Assembly: GCF_028682395.1 (NCBI RefSeq)
Contig: NZ_JANHLC010000001.1
Coordinates: forward strand, 310,001 to 374,000
DNA: 64,000 bases
Source: Pseudomonas putida
Lineage (GTDB): Bacteria > Pseudomonadota > Gammaproteobacteria > Pseudomonadales > Pseudomonadaceae
Direction: 5' to 3'
Within the stretch, counting starts at the first letter, position 1, and every line of letters begins with the position of its first letter. The notes beneath the pieces are model-generated. The model saw only the letters and a program-made list of their open reading frames with translations, ran no database searches and was not told the origin of the DNA. Shown piece after piece: positions 9,239 to 18,562 of the stretch. The position numbers were made by a program, and so were the translations under genes.

Positions 9239-10093
9239 TCAAGAAATGGCGAAAAACCGATTGAAACAATCTGCAACAAGAACCGCTCCCGACTCGTCGT
9301 TCAGATGCAAGTGATGGCCGCCGGGCAGGTATTCGACCACAAAAGGCAGACCTTCGAGCAGGGCCGTGTGCCGTGCCAGCATGCCCTCCTGGGCGACTAC
9401 CAGTCGGGTTGGGCAGGCCACGCGGCGGACAAAGGCCAGCGCCTGTGCTTCGCTCAGGCGCAACGGCGAATGCAGGGTCAGGCGGCTGTCACTGCGCCAG
9501 GTGTAGCCACCCGGCACCGGCATCAAGCCGCGCTGAGCCAACAACTCGGCGGCCTCACGGCTGACCGCCACCACGCCCTTCATCCGGGCTTCGATTGCCC
9601 GCTCCAGAGTCTTGTGCACCGATTTGCGCGTGTTTTCATGGTCGAGCTGCGCCTGCAGGGCCATGCCCAAGCGCTCGGCAGGGTCTTCATCGTTGGCGGT
9701 GGGCGGCAACACCCCGTCGATCAGCGCCAGGTGGCTGACACGGTGCGGCATCGCCCCCGCCAGCACCACCGAGACAATCGCGCCCAGCGAATGCCCCAGC
9801 AGGCCAAACCGCTGCCAGCCCAGTTGCTCTGCCACCTGCAGGACATCGTAGACGTAGTCCCACAAGGCATAGCCGGCCCCCAGCGGACGATGGGCCGAAT
9901 GCCCATGGCCGGCCATGTCGATTGCCAGGATCCGCAACCCGTGCAAGCGCGGCGCCAATCGGGCAAAGCTGTTGGCATTGTCCAGCCAGCCATGCAAGGC
10001 AATGACCGGCACCCCGTCAGCCGGGCCGAATACATGCGCCGCCAACTCGATATGGGGCAGGCTCAGGCGCACCTCCTCGACGTCCAGGCTCAT
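9239..10093 (-). CDS. Alpha/beta hydrolase
   Basis: 284 residues. Alpha/beta-hydrolase landmarks: HGWLDNANSF (oxyanion region, near residue 35), nucleophile Ser in GHSLGA (near residue 103) and a late His in PGGHHLHL (near residue 263). Its ATG overlaps the TGA of the preceding hydrolase gene (ATGA), so both are translated together. Reaction unknown; the link to the upstream acyl-CoA ligase and thioesterase suggests an ester or thioester substrate. From memory, similar paired hydrolases sit at the equivalent place in P. aeruginosa. Confidence 0.88.
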   Translation of the reverse strand: MSLDVEEVRLSLPHIELAAHVFGPADGVPVIALHGWLDNANSFARLAPRLHGLRILAIDMAGHGHSAHRPLGAGYALWDYVYDVLQVAEQLGWQRFGLLGHSLGAIVSVVLAGAMPHRVSHLALIDGVLPPTANDEDPAERLGMALQAQLDHENTRKSVHKTLERAIEARMKGVVAVSREAAELLAQRGLMPVPGGYTWRSDSRLTLHSPLRLSEAQALAFVRRVACPTRLVVAQEGMLARHTALLEGLPFVVEYLPGGHHLHLNDESGAVLVADCFNRFFAIS

Positions 10094-10896
10094 GCGCAGT
10101 CACGCGCCTGGCGATGCTGCCAGCGGCTGAACAGGTCCTTGAGCATCTGGGCGGTGTCCTGCGGCCGCTCCAGGGGGAACATGTGCCCGCCCGGCATACT
10201 CAGCGACTCGCCCATGGGTAGGCGCCCGACACCATAGACATGATGGCGCATGACCACCCGGCTGCTGTGCCCGCGCACCAGGGCCAGCGGCACTTTCAAC
10301 TGCCTGACGCGCCCCGGACTGATATGGGGTACGCCGCGATAAATGCTGATTTCCGTGGCCGGATCGAAGCGCAGCCGCAGGCGATCGCCCACGGGGTGCA
10401 GGCCATGTTGCAGATAGTCATCGAAACATTGCGGATCGAACTCGCGAAACAGGTGCTTGCCAGCAAAATACTGGCGAGCGGCCTCCAGATCGCTGAACTC
10501 CTCACGCCGGCCCAGCGTGCGGCCCGCCGGAGTCAGGCGGTCGATAAAGCCAAAGCGCTTGGCCGCGCGGATCACCCACTGGTCGGTACGGGTCAGCACG
10601 GGCGAGTCCAGCATGACCACGCCCTTGTACAACTGCGGGCAACGCAGGGCCGCATGCAGATGCAGGACACCGCCAAAGGAATGCCCCACGCCCCAGACCG
10701 GCTCGGGCTGCTGTTCGAGGTGATGGATCAACTCGTCGACCAGGTTCAGCCAGTTGTCATCCACCGGAAATCGCGGATCGTGGGCATGCTGATGCAAATG
10801 CGCGACCTCGAACTCCGGCGCCAGCGCGGCGAACAACTTGCCGTAGGTGCCCGAGGGAAAGCCATTGGCATGGGCGAAAAAGACCTGTTGCGACAT
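10090..10896 (-). CDS. Alpha/beta hydrolase, paired with the one downstream
   Basis: 268 residues from ATG 10896. The start is chosen because the protein then begins MSQQVFFAHANGFPSGTYG, the conserved first strand and oxyanion HANGFPSG motif; upstream codons do not look like protein. Nucleophile Ser is in GVGHSFGG, and the late His is in PGGHMFPLERP. It differs enough from its downstream neighbour to be an old paralogue rather than a recent duplicate. Probably cytoplasmic esterase or lipase-like. Gap to the upstream thioesterase gene is 111 bases, so it may share the acyl-CoA ligase transcript. Confidence 0.88.
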   Translation of the reverse strand: MSQQVFFAHANGFPSGTYGKLFAALAPEFEVAHLHQHAHDPRFPVDDNWLNLVDELIHHLEQQPEPVWGVGHSFGGVLHLHAALRCPQLYKGVVMLDSPVLTRTDQWVIRAAKRFGFIDRLTPAGRTLGRREEFSDLEAARQYFAGKHLFREFDPQCFDDYLQHGLHPVGDRLRLRFDPATEISIYRGVPHISPGRVRQLKVPLALVRGHSSRVVMRHHVYGVGRLPMGESLSMPGGHMFPLERPQDTAQMLKDLFSRWQHRQARDCA

Positions 10897-11007
10897 ACCG
10901 GTACATCCATTCGTAAAAACAGCGGTCATTGTCCGCAGGCGCTGCACGCGCGGCAATGACCGTAACTGCCAGGACAGATGACAGTCCGGCCATGCCACTG
11001 GCGCGAT

Positions 11008-11451
11008 TCAGCGCGTCGGCGGGGTTTCACCCAGCGGCACCACGGCCATGGTCAGGCGCGAGATGCAGCTGGCCTTGCCTTCGTCGCTGTTCAGGCGGAT
11101 ATCCCAGACATGGGTCGTCCGGCCGATGTGCACGGCCCGCGCCACGGCCGTGACCCGCCCGCTGCGAAGACCGCGCAAATGGTTGGCGTTAATCTCCAGG
11201 CCTACGCAGTAGAACCGGCTGGCATCAATGCACAGGTAGCTGGCCATGGAACCGACCGTCTCGGCCAGTACGACCGAGGCGCCACCATGCAGCAGGCCAT
11301 AGGGTTGGTGGGTGCGGTGATCGATCACCATGCTGGCGGTCAGGGACTCGTCATCGAAGGCTTCGAAGCGGATATCCAGCACTTCGCCGATGGTGTTCTT
11401 CTGCAAGGCATTGAGTTGCTCGATATTCGGAAGGGTGCGCCACACGCTCAT
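11008..11451 (-). CDS. Hotdog-fold thioesterase (PaaI/MenI-like)
   Basis: 147 residues from ATG 11451 (MSVWRTLPNIEQLNAL). The hotdog thioesterase signature is YGLLHGGASVVLAETVGS, with the His-Gly-Gly turn and the catalytic Glu. It would cleave an acyl- or aroyl-CoA in the cytosol. The start codon lies 2 bases after the stop of the acyl-CoA ligase gene, so the two are almost certainly co-translated: one enzyme makes a CoA thioester and the other can hydrolyse it. Substrate cannot be read from sequence. Confidence 0.9.
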   Translation of the reverse strand: MSVWRTLPNIEQLNALQKNTIGEVLDIRFEAFDDESLTASMVIDHRTHQPYGLLHGGASVVLAETVGSMASYLCIDASRFYCVGLEINANHLRGLRSGRVTAVARAVHIGRTTHVWDIRLNSDEGKASCISRLTMAVVPLGETPPTR

Positions 11452-11453
11452 TA

Positions 11454-13139
11454 TTATTGATTCCCTATGGATTGACTGACGCTCGGATGTTGCCAGATAA
11501 CCGGAGTCGGGTGCGCGCTCCACGCCTGAAAATAAGCACCGTAAATATGCTCGATCACCCCACGCTTGATCTTCAGGGTCGGGGTCAGGAAACCGTTTTC
11601 GACCGCCCAGCTATCGCTGACCACCACCAGCCGGTGGACGCGCTCGTGCTTATCGAGACGCGCATTGATGCGCTCCAGCAGGCTGACCAGGCTGCCCTGC
11701 AGCACGTGCGGCGGCTCCTGCGCGGCAGCGGCAGACAACACGCACAGTGCCAGCGGCGCCTCCAGGCCATCGCCGACCACACACACTTGCTCGATCCCGC
11801 CATGGGCTGCCAACTGATTTTCAATCGGGGCCGGGGCCACGTACTTGCCCCGGCTGGTTTTGAAGATCTCCTTGAGCCGGCCGGTCAGGCGCAGATACCC
11901 CGCCTCATTCTGTTCACCCTTGTCGCCGGTGCGCAGAAAACCGTCCTCGGTCAGCGCCTCGGCCGTTTTCCCGGGCTCCTTGAAATAGCCCAGCATGGTC
12001 GAACCACTGCGCACCTGAACTTCACCCTGGCCGTCGATGCGTACTTCCACCCCGGGGCACGGCAGGCCGATCCAGCCGGCCTGCTGGCGATCGGGACGAC
12101 CGATATGGGAGTAGCCGCCGTTTTCGGTCATGCCGTAGACCTCCAGCACCTCCAGCCCCAGGCGTCGATACCAGCGCAACAAGGCCGGCGGCACCGGTGC
12201 GGCTCCCGACAAGGCCACACGCAAGGCATCCAGGCCCAGTCCCACCAGCACCTTGCGTCCCACCCGGCGCCCGATAAACGGCAACCCGAGCAAGCGGTCC
12301 AAACGCTTGGCGGGAATCCTGGCGTAGACCCCCATCTGGAATCGGGTCCAGATACGCGGCACACCAAACAATGCGGTGGGCCGGGCGCGTTGCAGGTCGA
12401 TCAGGAAGGTATCGAGGCTTTGTGCGAAAAATACGGTCTGGCCGGTATAGATCGAGGCCAGTTCGACAAACATCCGTTCTGCCACATGGCACAGCGGCAG
12501 ATAGGACAGCAGTCGATCCTCTTCCCCCAGGCTGAACAGCGTGGCGGCATTGCTGGCGGCAAATCCCAGGCTGGCAAAAGTGTGCATCACCCCCTTGGGC
12601 ATTCCCGTGGTACCGGAGGTGTAGATGATCGTCGCCAGCTGCCCGGCAGCAGGTGCCGGGTTGTCGTCGATGGGCGCACAGGCCAGCAACTCATCCCAGG
12701 AATGGCTAAACGTCCCAGGTGGTGCCAGGGGCAGACTAACCGTCGCCAGGTCCGACCTGACACCCGCGGCCATGGCCGGCCAGTCATCCAGCTTACCGAC
12801 CAGCACCAGCGCGGCTTCACTGTGGTCGAGCACCTGGGCGACCAACTCGCTGTTCAGATTGGGGTAGAGGGGCACCGAGACATGGCCGGCCATCCAGATC
12901 GCCAGGTCGGCAATGATCCAGTGCGCGCAGTTCTTCGAGACAATCGCCACCGTGCTGCCCACCGGCAGGTTGCGCTGGCGCAGCCAGTGTGCAGCGCAGC
13001 GTGCCTGGCGGCCGACTTCGGCCCAGCTCAGTTCCTCGACCTGCCCGTCCTCGTGCGGCTGGACCAGATAGCGCTTGGCGGGGTGCCGAGCTTCGCGCTC
13101 GTAGAAGACCGCCAGTGGTAAACGAACGACACACGACAT
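11454..13139 (-). CDS. AMP-binding acyl-CoA ligase (long-chain FadD-like)
   Basis: 561 residues from ATG 13139, preceded by GAGGGG; further upstream in-frame codons are not protein-like. AMP-forming ligase motifs: TIIYTSGTTGMPKG (ATP/AMP binding), YGMTENGG, GWIGLPCPGVEVRI and RTGDKGE, then KEIFKTSRGKYVAPAPIE near the catalytic Lys hinge. The arrangement matches long-chain acyl-CoA synthetases, which activate fatty acids with ATP and CoA. Followed by a thioesterase and two hydrolases on the same strand. A palindrome 41 bases upstream is a candidate operator. Confidence 0.92.
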   Translation of the reverse strand: MSCVVRLPLAVFYEREARHPAKRYLVQPHEDGQVEELSWAEVGRQARCAAHWLRQRNLPVGSTVAIVSKNCAHWIIADLAIWMAGHVSVPLYPNLNSELVAQVLDHSEAALVLVGKLDDWPAMAAGVRSDLATVSLPLAPPGTFSHSWDELLACAPIDDNPAPAAGQLATIIYTSGTTGMPKGVMHTFASLGFAASNAATLFSLGEEDRLLSYLPLCHVAERMFVELASIYTGQTVFFAQSLDTFLIDLQRARPTALFGVPRIWTRFQMGVYARIPAKRLDRLLGLPFIGRRVGRKVLVGLGLDALRVALSGAAPVPPALLRWYRRLGLEVLEVYGMTENGGYSHIGRPDRQQAGWIGLPCPGVEVRIDGQGEVQVRSGSTMLGYFKEPGKTAEALTEDGFLRTGDKGEQNEAGYLRLTGRLKEIFKTSRGKYVAPAPIENQLAAHGGIEQVCVVGDGLEAPLALCVLSAAAAQEPPHVLQGSLVSLLERINARLDKHERVHRLVVVSDSWAVENGFLTPTLKIKRGVIEHIYGAYFQAWSAHPTPVIWQHPSVSQSIGNQ

Positions 13140-13179
13140 ACGAACGCCCCCCTCATTTGTTTTTATGTGGGGACAGCGT

Positions 13180-13207
13180 AGCCAACCAAGCACTTGCTTG
13201 GCTGGCT
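13180..13207. promoter_or_regulatory. 28-bp palindrome upstream of the acyl-CoA ligase gene
   Basis: Two 12-base arms (AGCCAACCAAGC and GCTTGGCTGGCT) pair at 11 of 12 positions around ACTT. The core CCAAGC-ACTT-GCTTGG is perfect. It is 41-68 bases upstream of the ligase ATG and downstream of sixA. There is no T-run after it on the minus strand, so an operator (for example for a TetR-type lipid regulator) is more likely than a terminator. Confidence 0.5.
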
Positions 13208-13261
13208 ATTTCACAAAAACATTAGACGGCAGACGCAAGCTTCATGCGTGCGACTTAGCAC

Positions 13262-13717
13262 TCAGGGCTGAGCATGATGCAGCGAACGCAAGGTCATCGA
13301 GCCGGCCAGCGGCCATTCACCTTCGAGTTCGGCAAGGCTGGCGGTATTCATTCCCACGGGCGAGCGCAGGTGGCCGTGCTGCAACAGCCCGATCAGGCTC
13401 CCCACCAGCGGCTGATGGCTGACCAGCAATACATCGCCCTCCATCTCCAACCTCTCCAGGACCTTCAGCGGGCTGCTGTCCGGGGTCAACCAGGGCACCG
13501 TCAACAGTTGCGGCTCGAAAGCCAGCGTGGCGCGCACCAGTTCGGCGGTCTGCTGTGCACGCACATAGGGGCTGACAATAATCGCCGCGAGCGGCTGACC
13601 GATCAGGTGGGCGGCACTGTGCAGGACCTGCTCGCGCCCGTGTTCCGTCAGCGCCCTGTCGGCGTCACGAGCCGCATGCGGCTGGGCTTCGCCGTGGCGC
13701 AGCACCCAAAGCTTCAT
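13262..13717 (-). CDS. sixA: SixA, phosphohistidine phosphatase
   Basis: 151 residues, a typical SixA size. The N terminus MKLWVLRHGEAQPHA carries the RHGE phosphohistidine motif of the histidine phosphatase superfamily. Other conserved points are the SPYVRAQQTA segment and the second His in LLVSHQPLVG. SixA removes phosphate from phosphohistidine proteins such as Hpt domains or the nitrogen PTS protein NPr. The ATG overlaps the TGA of the DUF4389 gene (ATGA). Confidence 0.9.
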   Translation of the reverse strand: MKLWVLRHGEAQPHAARDADRALTEHGREQVLHSAAHLIGQPLAAIIVSPYVRAQQTAELVRATLAFEPQLLTVPWLTPDSSPLKVLERLEMEGDVLLVSHQPLVGSLIGLLQHGHLRSPVGMNTASLAELEGEWPLAGSMTLRSLHHAQP

Positions 13718-14049
13718 AGCTTGGGTTCCTCGTCGCGGACCGGATGGGCTGCGGGTGGCACCTGGTGCGGCGTTTCACCTTCGGGGCTGCGCGGTGCTGG
13801 CCAGTCTGCAAAAGGCCAGGGCTTCTGTTCGGTGTGGAAACTGCCGAAACGACCGATCTGGGCCAGATACTGGCTGAGGCTGTCACCAAAGTTCATCAGG
13901 TTGGCGCTCGGTGCGCCGTAGAACAGCCGGTACGCCAGTTGAACCAGCACCACCGCACCCAGCAGCAGTTGCGCCACCTGCCAGACCAGCAGGAAGACCA
14001 GCATCCAGAGAATGCGCAAGACGATGGATTCGTATTTGGGTTCGCTCAT
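13714..14049 (-). CDS. DUF4389 membrane protein
   Basis: 111 residues with a hydrophobic N-terminal half (about residues 10-40, ILWMLVFLLVWQVAQLLLG) and the LFYGAPSANLMNFGDSLSQYLAQIGRF stretch typical of DUF4389 proteins. The C-terminal 40 residues are polar and proline-rich. Function unknown. It lies between gpsA and sixA, 18 bases after gpsA and overlapping sixA by four bases, so the three genes form an operon, an order I recall from other Pseudomonas. Confidence 0.82.
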   Translation of the reverse strand: MSEPKYESIVLRILWMLVFLLVWQVAQLLLGAVVLVQLAYRLFYGAPSANLMNFGDSLSQYLAQIGRFGSFHTEQKPWPFADWPAPRSPEGETPHQVPPAAHPVRDEEPKL

Positions 14050-14067
14050 GTCTTTCTCCTGACCTAC

Positions 14068-15093
14068 TCAGTTGAAACCGCTGGTGGAAATAAAGTCGAC
14101 ATCGGTCTTGGGCTCGCCGCGCATCAACAGGCCGATCACCTGCTCGAGGGTCTGGCCCTCGAACAGAATCGCATGCAGGCCCGCCACCAGTGGCATGTAA
14201 ACCTGCAGTTCCTGGGCCTTGGCCTTGAGCACCTTGAGTGTATTGACCCCTTCGGCCACTTCACCCAGGCGGGTCACCGCCTCTTCCAGGCTCAGGCCCT
14301 GGCCCAGGGCAAAGCCGACCTGGTAATTGCGGCTCTTGGGCGAGGAGCAGGTGACGATCAGGTCACCGACCCCGGCCAGGCCGAGAAACGTCATGGGGTT
14401 GGCGCCCTGGCTGACTGCAAAACGGGTCATTTCCGCCAGGGCACGAGTAATCAGCATACTCTTGGTGTTCTCGCCCATACCCAGCGCCACGGCCATGCCG
14501 GCGATGATCGCGTAGACGTTCTTCAGCGCCCCACCCAGTTCCACGCCGAAACGATCGGCACTGGCGTAGACCCGGAAGGTGCGCCCGTGCAACGCCGCCT
14601 GGACCCGCTCGCACAGCGCCTCATCGGCACTGGCGACCACGGTGGCGGTCAACGCGTGCTCGGCGACCTCTCGGGCCAGGTTAGGCCCCGACAGCACGCC
14701 AATCCGCGCCTGCGGGGCGATCTCTTCGAGAATTTCACTCATCAGCTTGAAGGTCTGCGCCTCGATGCCTTTGGTCAGACTGACCAGCATTTTGCCGCGC
14801 AGGCGTTCGGCATGGGGCGCCAGCACGCTGCGCAAGGCACTGGACGGCAAGGCGACAAAACACAGATCACAAGCCTGGAGCGTAGCCTGCAGGTCCGTGA
14901 CCGGCTCAACTGCCGGAAGGATCTTGATACCTTTTAGGTAACGCGGATTTTCGCGATGGGTCCGAATGGCTTCGGCCTGCTCGGGATCACGCATCCACTG
15001 GCGAACCGAATGACCATTTTCAGCCAGTAGATTGGCCACGGCGGTCCCGAAACTTCCGCCTCCGAGGACCGCGATAGGGCGCTGTTCAGTCAT
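14068..15093 (-). CDS. gpsA: GpsA, NAD(P)-dependent glycerol-3-phosphate dehydrogenase
   Basis: 341 residues from ATG 15093. It reduces dihydroxyacetone phosphate to sn-glycerol-3-phosphate, the backbone of phospholipids. Visible are the Rossmann motif [29 protein letters not shown], the active-site region [19 protein letters not shown] with its Lys, and [17 protein letters not shown]. An open in-frame TTG at 15111 exists, but the ATG gives the usual length. Followed by the DUF4389 gene and sixA. Confidence 0.96.
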   Translation of the reverse strand: MTEQRPIAVLGGGSFGTAVANLLAENGHSVRQWMRDPEQAEAIRTHRENPRYLKGIKILPAVEPVTDLQATLQACDLCFVALPSSALRSVLAPHAERLRGKMLVSLTKGIEAQTFKLMSEILEEIAPQARIGVLSGPNLAREVAEHALTATVVASADEALCERVQAALHGRTFRVYASADRFGVELGGALKNVYAIIAGMAVALGMGENTKSMLITRALAEMTRFAVSQGANPMTFLGLAGVGDLIVTCSSPKSRNYQVGFALGQGLSLEEAVTRLGEVAEGVNTLKVLKAKAQELQVYMPLVAGLHAILFEGQTLEQVIGLLMRGEPKTDVDFISTSGFN

Positions 15094-15497
15094 ATGCAAT
15101 CCGTTATCCAAATCAAGGCAATGCGCACATTATACGGAGCGCCCGAAGCGCGACCAGTCCCTCTCGCGCCCTCTAGATCGATGCACCGCCGGCCGGACGC
15201 GCTGGAAAACCCGGGCAGCTCGGTTAACATGCTCAGCGCCTACTCGACATCGAGGCTTGTGCTGTGTTCCCGGACACCTCCCTCACTCGACGTCGGTGCC
15301 TGCGGTCCTGCCATGCGGCAGCCCGATACTCGCCAAGCCGCTTATGGAGATCCGGCCCCTGGCGCCAACGCGACGTATAGACTCGCCGTTCGCAGACCGG
15401 TTCCAACCGTACCTGGGCAGCCGAGTGCCATCCGGGTCCACGATAGCGACATCAATTGCCAACAGCCCTGCGTCAGTGCCGAAATGGAGTTCTGAAC
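15094..15497. other. Divergent intergenic region between gpsA and the periplasmic binding-like gene
   Basis: About 404 bases with no convincing gene. It holds a likely gpsA promoter near 15129 and the ribosome site GGAG for the plus-strand gene at 15486-15489. Short open frames here on either strand lack ribosome sites and codon character. Confidence 0.6.
15129..15134 (-). promoter_or_regulatory. Likely -10 element of the gpsA promoter
   Basis: A perfect TATAAT on the gpsA strand, 36-41 bases upstream of the gpsA ATG. The -35 position 17 bases upstream reads TGGTCG, a poor match, so the promoter may be activator-assisted or this may be coincidence. Confidence 0.4.
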
Positions 15498-16430
15498 ATG
15501 CCGCCTGATCAGCCACGGACAACATCGCACTGGTGCCACCTTGTGCTGCAAGGGTGCCTGCTGCTGTGCCTGGGCTTTGCCACACTCCCGGCCAGGGCCG
15601 CACAGATATTGCTGACCGCCAGTGAGAGCAACGATGCCATGCTCGCCTTCACCCAGGCGCTGGCCAAACTGCGCCCGAGCGACCAGGTGAGCTTCAGCCG
15701 TATTTCCGACCTGCCCGCCCCCCGCCAGTTGCCCGCTGGCGCCCGCCTGATCCTGCTCGACCCGGCCAGCCTCGACTGGCGCCTGCAGGATCATCTGGGC
15801 CCGCCGACCCTGGTCATGAGCATCAGCCGCGTACAAGCCCACGAACGCCTGGGGGAACTGCGCCCGTCCCATCTCAGCCTGCTCTGGAGCGATCCGCCAC
15901 CGGCACGCCAGTTACGCCTGATTCGCGCCATGCTTCCTGAGGTTCGCCGGGTGGGCGTGCTCTATAGCCACAACAGCGAATTCCTGCTGCTCGAGACACG
16001 TCGGGCCGCACGTTCGCTCGGGCTGGAGATCGTCACCCGGCGCTGGAACGACACCTTCGACAGCCAGCCACTGCAAACACTGCTCAACGACAGCGAGGTC
16101 TTGCTGGGCCTGGACGATCCCACGCTGTATAACCCGAGCACCGCAAAACGCCTGTTGTTGAGTTGCTACACTCGCCGACAGGCCCTGATCGGCCCCACTG
16201 CCAGCTTTGTCTGGGCCGGTAGCCTTGCCAGCACGTACAGCAGCGAACAGGACTGGCTGTACACCCTCGATGACCTGCTCGACCGCCCGCCGACCCGTTG
16301 GCCCCGGGCACAGTACGCGAAACGCTTCAATGTGCTGAGCAACCCGCAAGTAGCCCGCTCGCTGGGGATAGAGGATATCGACGAGTCGGCGCTCGCCAAC
16401 CGGCTGACCTCAGGAGAAGTACACCCATGA
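15498..16430 (+). CDS. Periplasmic ABC-type binding-like protein coupled to a hybrid kinase
   Basis: 310 residues from ATG 15498, preceded by GGAG. Residues 1 to about 36 are a signal peptide ending LPARA. The rest resembles the uncharacterised ABC-transport substrate-binding family (COG2984-like): an alternating alpha/beta pattern with [42 protein letters not shown] and [21 protein letters not shown], a type-I periplasmic binding fold. No permease or ATPase gene is nearby. Its stop overlaps the start of a hybrid sensor kinase (ATGA), which suggests it is a sensing partner rather than a transporter component. Confidence 0.8.
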   Translation: MPPDQPRTTSHWCHLVLQGCLLLCLGFATLPARAAQILLTASESNDAMLAFTQALAKLRPSDQVSFSRISDLPAPRQLPAGARLILLDPASLDWRLQDHLGPPTLVMSISRVQAHERLGELRPSHLSLLWSDPPPARQLRLIRAMLPEVRRVGVLYSHNSEFLLLETRRAARSLGLEIVTRRWNDTFDSQPLQTLLNDSEVLLGLDDPTLYNPSTAKRLLLSCYTRRQALIGPTASFVWAGSLASTYSSEQDWLYTLDDLLDRPPTRWPRAQYAKRFNVLSNPQVARSLGIEDIDESALANRLTSGEVHP

Positions 16431-18325
16431 CGTTGCGCCGCCGCTGGGATATCCACACCCGTACCCAGATGATCAGCCTGGGCCCGGCCTTGCTCTTGAC
16501 CCTGCTGCTGATCAGTTTCTTTACCCTGGTCCGGCTGCAGGACCTACGCCAGGAGCTCAACCACACCGGCCAACTGATCGCCAACCAGTTAGCCCCCGCC
16601 GCAGATTTCGGGGTGATCTCGGGCAACAAGCAAGTCCTGGAAAGTCTGCTCAAAGCCACTCTCGCCACACCTCATGTGCGCTTTCTCGAGGTCCAGGACG
16701 ACGCCAACCAAATCCTCGCCTATGTCGAACAGCCCCTGGAGAGCCACACGCGTTCCAAACAGGTGGAGATATTTCAGGCACCGGTACGTCTGCAGCGCAT
16801 CCACCTGCGCAATGAATTCTTCGCTGACAGCGACGCCAACGCGAGGACCACTCAGCAATACCTGGGCCGGGTGATTGTCGGTATGTCCAGTGATGCTTTC
16901 AGCCAGCGCCAGCAGGAAATCCTGTTCAAGGCCGCAATTCTTGCCTTGTTTGCCCTGCTCTTCACCTTCTTCCTGGCCCGCCGTCTGGCGGCCAGCATCG
17001 CCAAACCCATCAGCGATATGGGGAATGCCGTGAAGGCCATCCAACGCGGTGACTATCGCACCCCGCTGCCCATCGTCGACGATGCCGAACTGGGCAGCCT
17101 GGCCAGGCATATCAATAACCTTGCCAGCGGCCTTGAAGAGGCCAGCCGGGAACAGCAGCAGGCCATGGCCGAACTGATCCACACCCGCGAGGAAGCCGAA
17201 CGCGCCAACAATGCGAAATCCGAGTTCCTGGCCATGATGAGCCATGAGCTGCGCACGCCCATGAATGGGGTGCTGGGCATGCTGCAACTGCTTGAAACCA
17301 CCGAGATGACCGAGGAGCAGCACGAATACGCCACGCTGGCCTCGCAATCCACCGAGCACCTGCTCAAGGTGATCAACGATATTCTCGATTTCTCGCGAAT
17401 CGAACGTGCCGCCCTGGAGCTCGAACATATTCCGTTCCAACTGGCAGAGATGATCCGCACCTCGGCCCAGGCATTCGAACACAACGCCAGCCAACGCGGG
17501 CTGGAGCTAAAGCTGTACATCCCCAGCGATATGGAAGGCCTGCATGTACGGGGCGATCCAACGCGTATTCACCAGATCCTGGTCAACCTGATCGCCAATG
17601 CCCTGAAATTCACCGAGCAGGGCAGCGTCTCGATCCAGGCTCGCTGGCAAGCCCTGGACAGCGAACTACTGTGGCTGACCTGCACGGTGCGCGACACCGG
17701 CATTGGCATTTCCACCGAGCAGTTGGAGCGAATGTTCGATGCGTTTCAACAGGCCGACAACTCGATCTCGCGCCGCTATGGCGGCACAGGCCTGGGCCTG
17801 CCGATTGCCCGTAATCTGGCCGAGCGCATGGGCGGGACCCTGCATGCACAAAGTGAAGAGGGCCAGGGCTCGCTGTTCACCTTGGAGATTCCCCTGGCCC
17901 GCTACATGCCGTCCTCGGCACCGACCGTAATCGCGCCCAGCCCGGCACCGGAACATGGCGAGGGCCGGCGGATTCTGCTGGTCGAGGACAACCCAGTGAA
18001 CCAGACCGTCATTGAGGCCATGCTGCGCAGCCTCGGTTTTGCCGTGACGGTGGTCGGCGACGGCGTACAGGCCATCGACAGCGCCGCAAGCCAGAACTAC
18101 GTGGCCATTTTGATGGATTGCCGCCTGCCGCTGGTCGATGGCTACGAAGCCACGCGCCAGATCCGTCTGCAGCAGGGCGGCGAGCGACTGATTATCATTG
18201 CCCTGACCGCCAATGCCCTGCAGGGAGACCGGGAAACCTGCCTGCAGGCCGGCATGAACGACTATTTGTCCAAGCCATTCAAACGCCATGATCTACAGCA
18301 GTTACTGCAGCGTTGGTTGCCCTGA
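16427..18325 (+). CDS. Hybrid sensor histidine kinase with receiver domain (P. aeruginosa PA1611-like)
   Basis: 632 residues from ATG 16427, with AGGAGAAG upstream and the ATG overlapping the previous stop. Order: TM1 (about 15-40), periplasmic domain (about 40-165), TM2 (about 170-190), HAMP, dimerisation domain with His in [16 protein letters not shown], ATPase domain with [18 protein letters not shown] and [10 protein letters not shown], and a C-terminal receiver with [29 protein letters not shown] and LSKPF. No Hpt domain is present, so phosphate must pass to a separate Hpt protein. Position next to fabA and architecture match the P. aeruginosa kinase reported to act with RetS/HptB; that assignment rests on memory of gene order. 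Confidence 0.9.
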   Translation: MTLRRRWDIHTRTQMISLGPALLLTLLLISFFTLVRLQDLRQELNHTGQLIANQLAPAADFGVISGNKQVLESLLKATLATPHVRFLEVQDDANQILAYVEQPLESHTRSKQVEIFQAPVRLQRIHLRNEFFADSDANARTTQQYLGRVIVGMSSDAFSQRQQEILFKAAILALFALLFTFFLARRLAASIAKPISDMGNAVKAIQRGDYRTPLPIVDDAELGSLARHINNLASGLEEASREQQQAMAELIHTREEAERANNAKSEFLAMMSHELRTPMNGVLGMLQLLETTEMTEEQHEYATLASQSTEHLLKVINDILDFSRIERAALELEHIPFQLAEMIRTSAQAFEHNASQRGLELKLYIPSDMEGLHVRGDPTRIHQILVNLIANALKFTEQGSVSIQARWQALDSELLWLTCTVRDTGIGISTEQLERMFDAFQQADNSISRRYGGTGLGLPIARNLAERMGGTLHAQSEEGQGSLFTLEIPLARYMPSSAPTVIAPSPAPEHGEGRRILLVEDNPVNQTVIEAMLRSLGFAVTVVGDGVQAIDSAASQNYVAILMDCRLPLVDGYEATRQIRLQQGGERLIIIALTANALQGDRETCLQAGMNDYLSKPFKRHDLQQLLQRWLP

Positions 18326-18412
18326 AACTCACGTGCGACTGGCATGAAAAGCGAAAGTGCGGCAGTCTTAGACACCCGAACGGGCTGGGAAACCGGCCCG
18401 AATAATAATTTC

Positions 18413-18430
18413 AGTGAACAAGTGTACATT
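18413..18430 (+). promoter_or_regulatory. Candidate DesT operator upstream of fabAB
   Basis: AGTGAACAAGTGTACATT is an imperfect palindrome (arms match at 5 of 7 positions) and resembles the DesT sites described for P. aeruginosa fabAB and desCB. It is 133-150 bases upstream of fabA. DesT senses the balance of saturated and unsaturated acyl-CoA. The match is by eye. Confidence 0.45.
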
Positions 18431-18562
18431 CGTGCCCTTGAAGCTGTGACTTTCACTACAACGCAATAGTCTATGAGTAGGCTGTCGATTCGGGGCATGA
18501 ACGCTCCGAACGCTCGGGATGAATCGCCCCACCCTGCAGCATCGGATTATTGAGGAGCTCGC

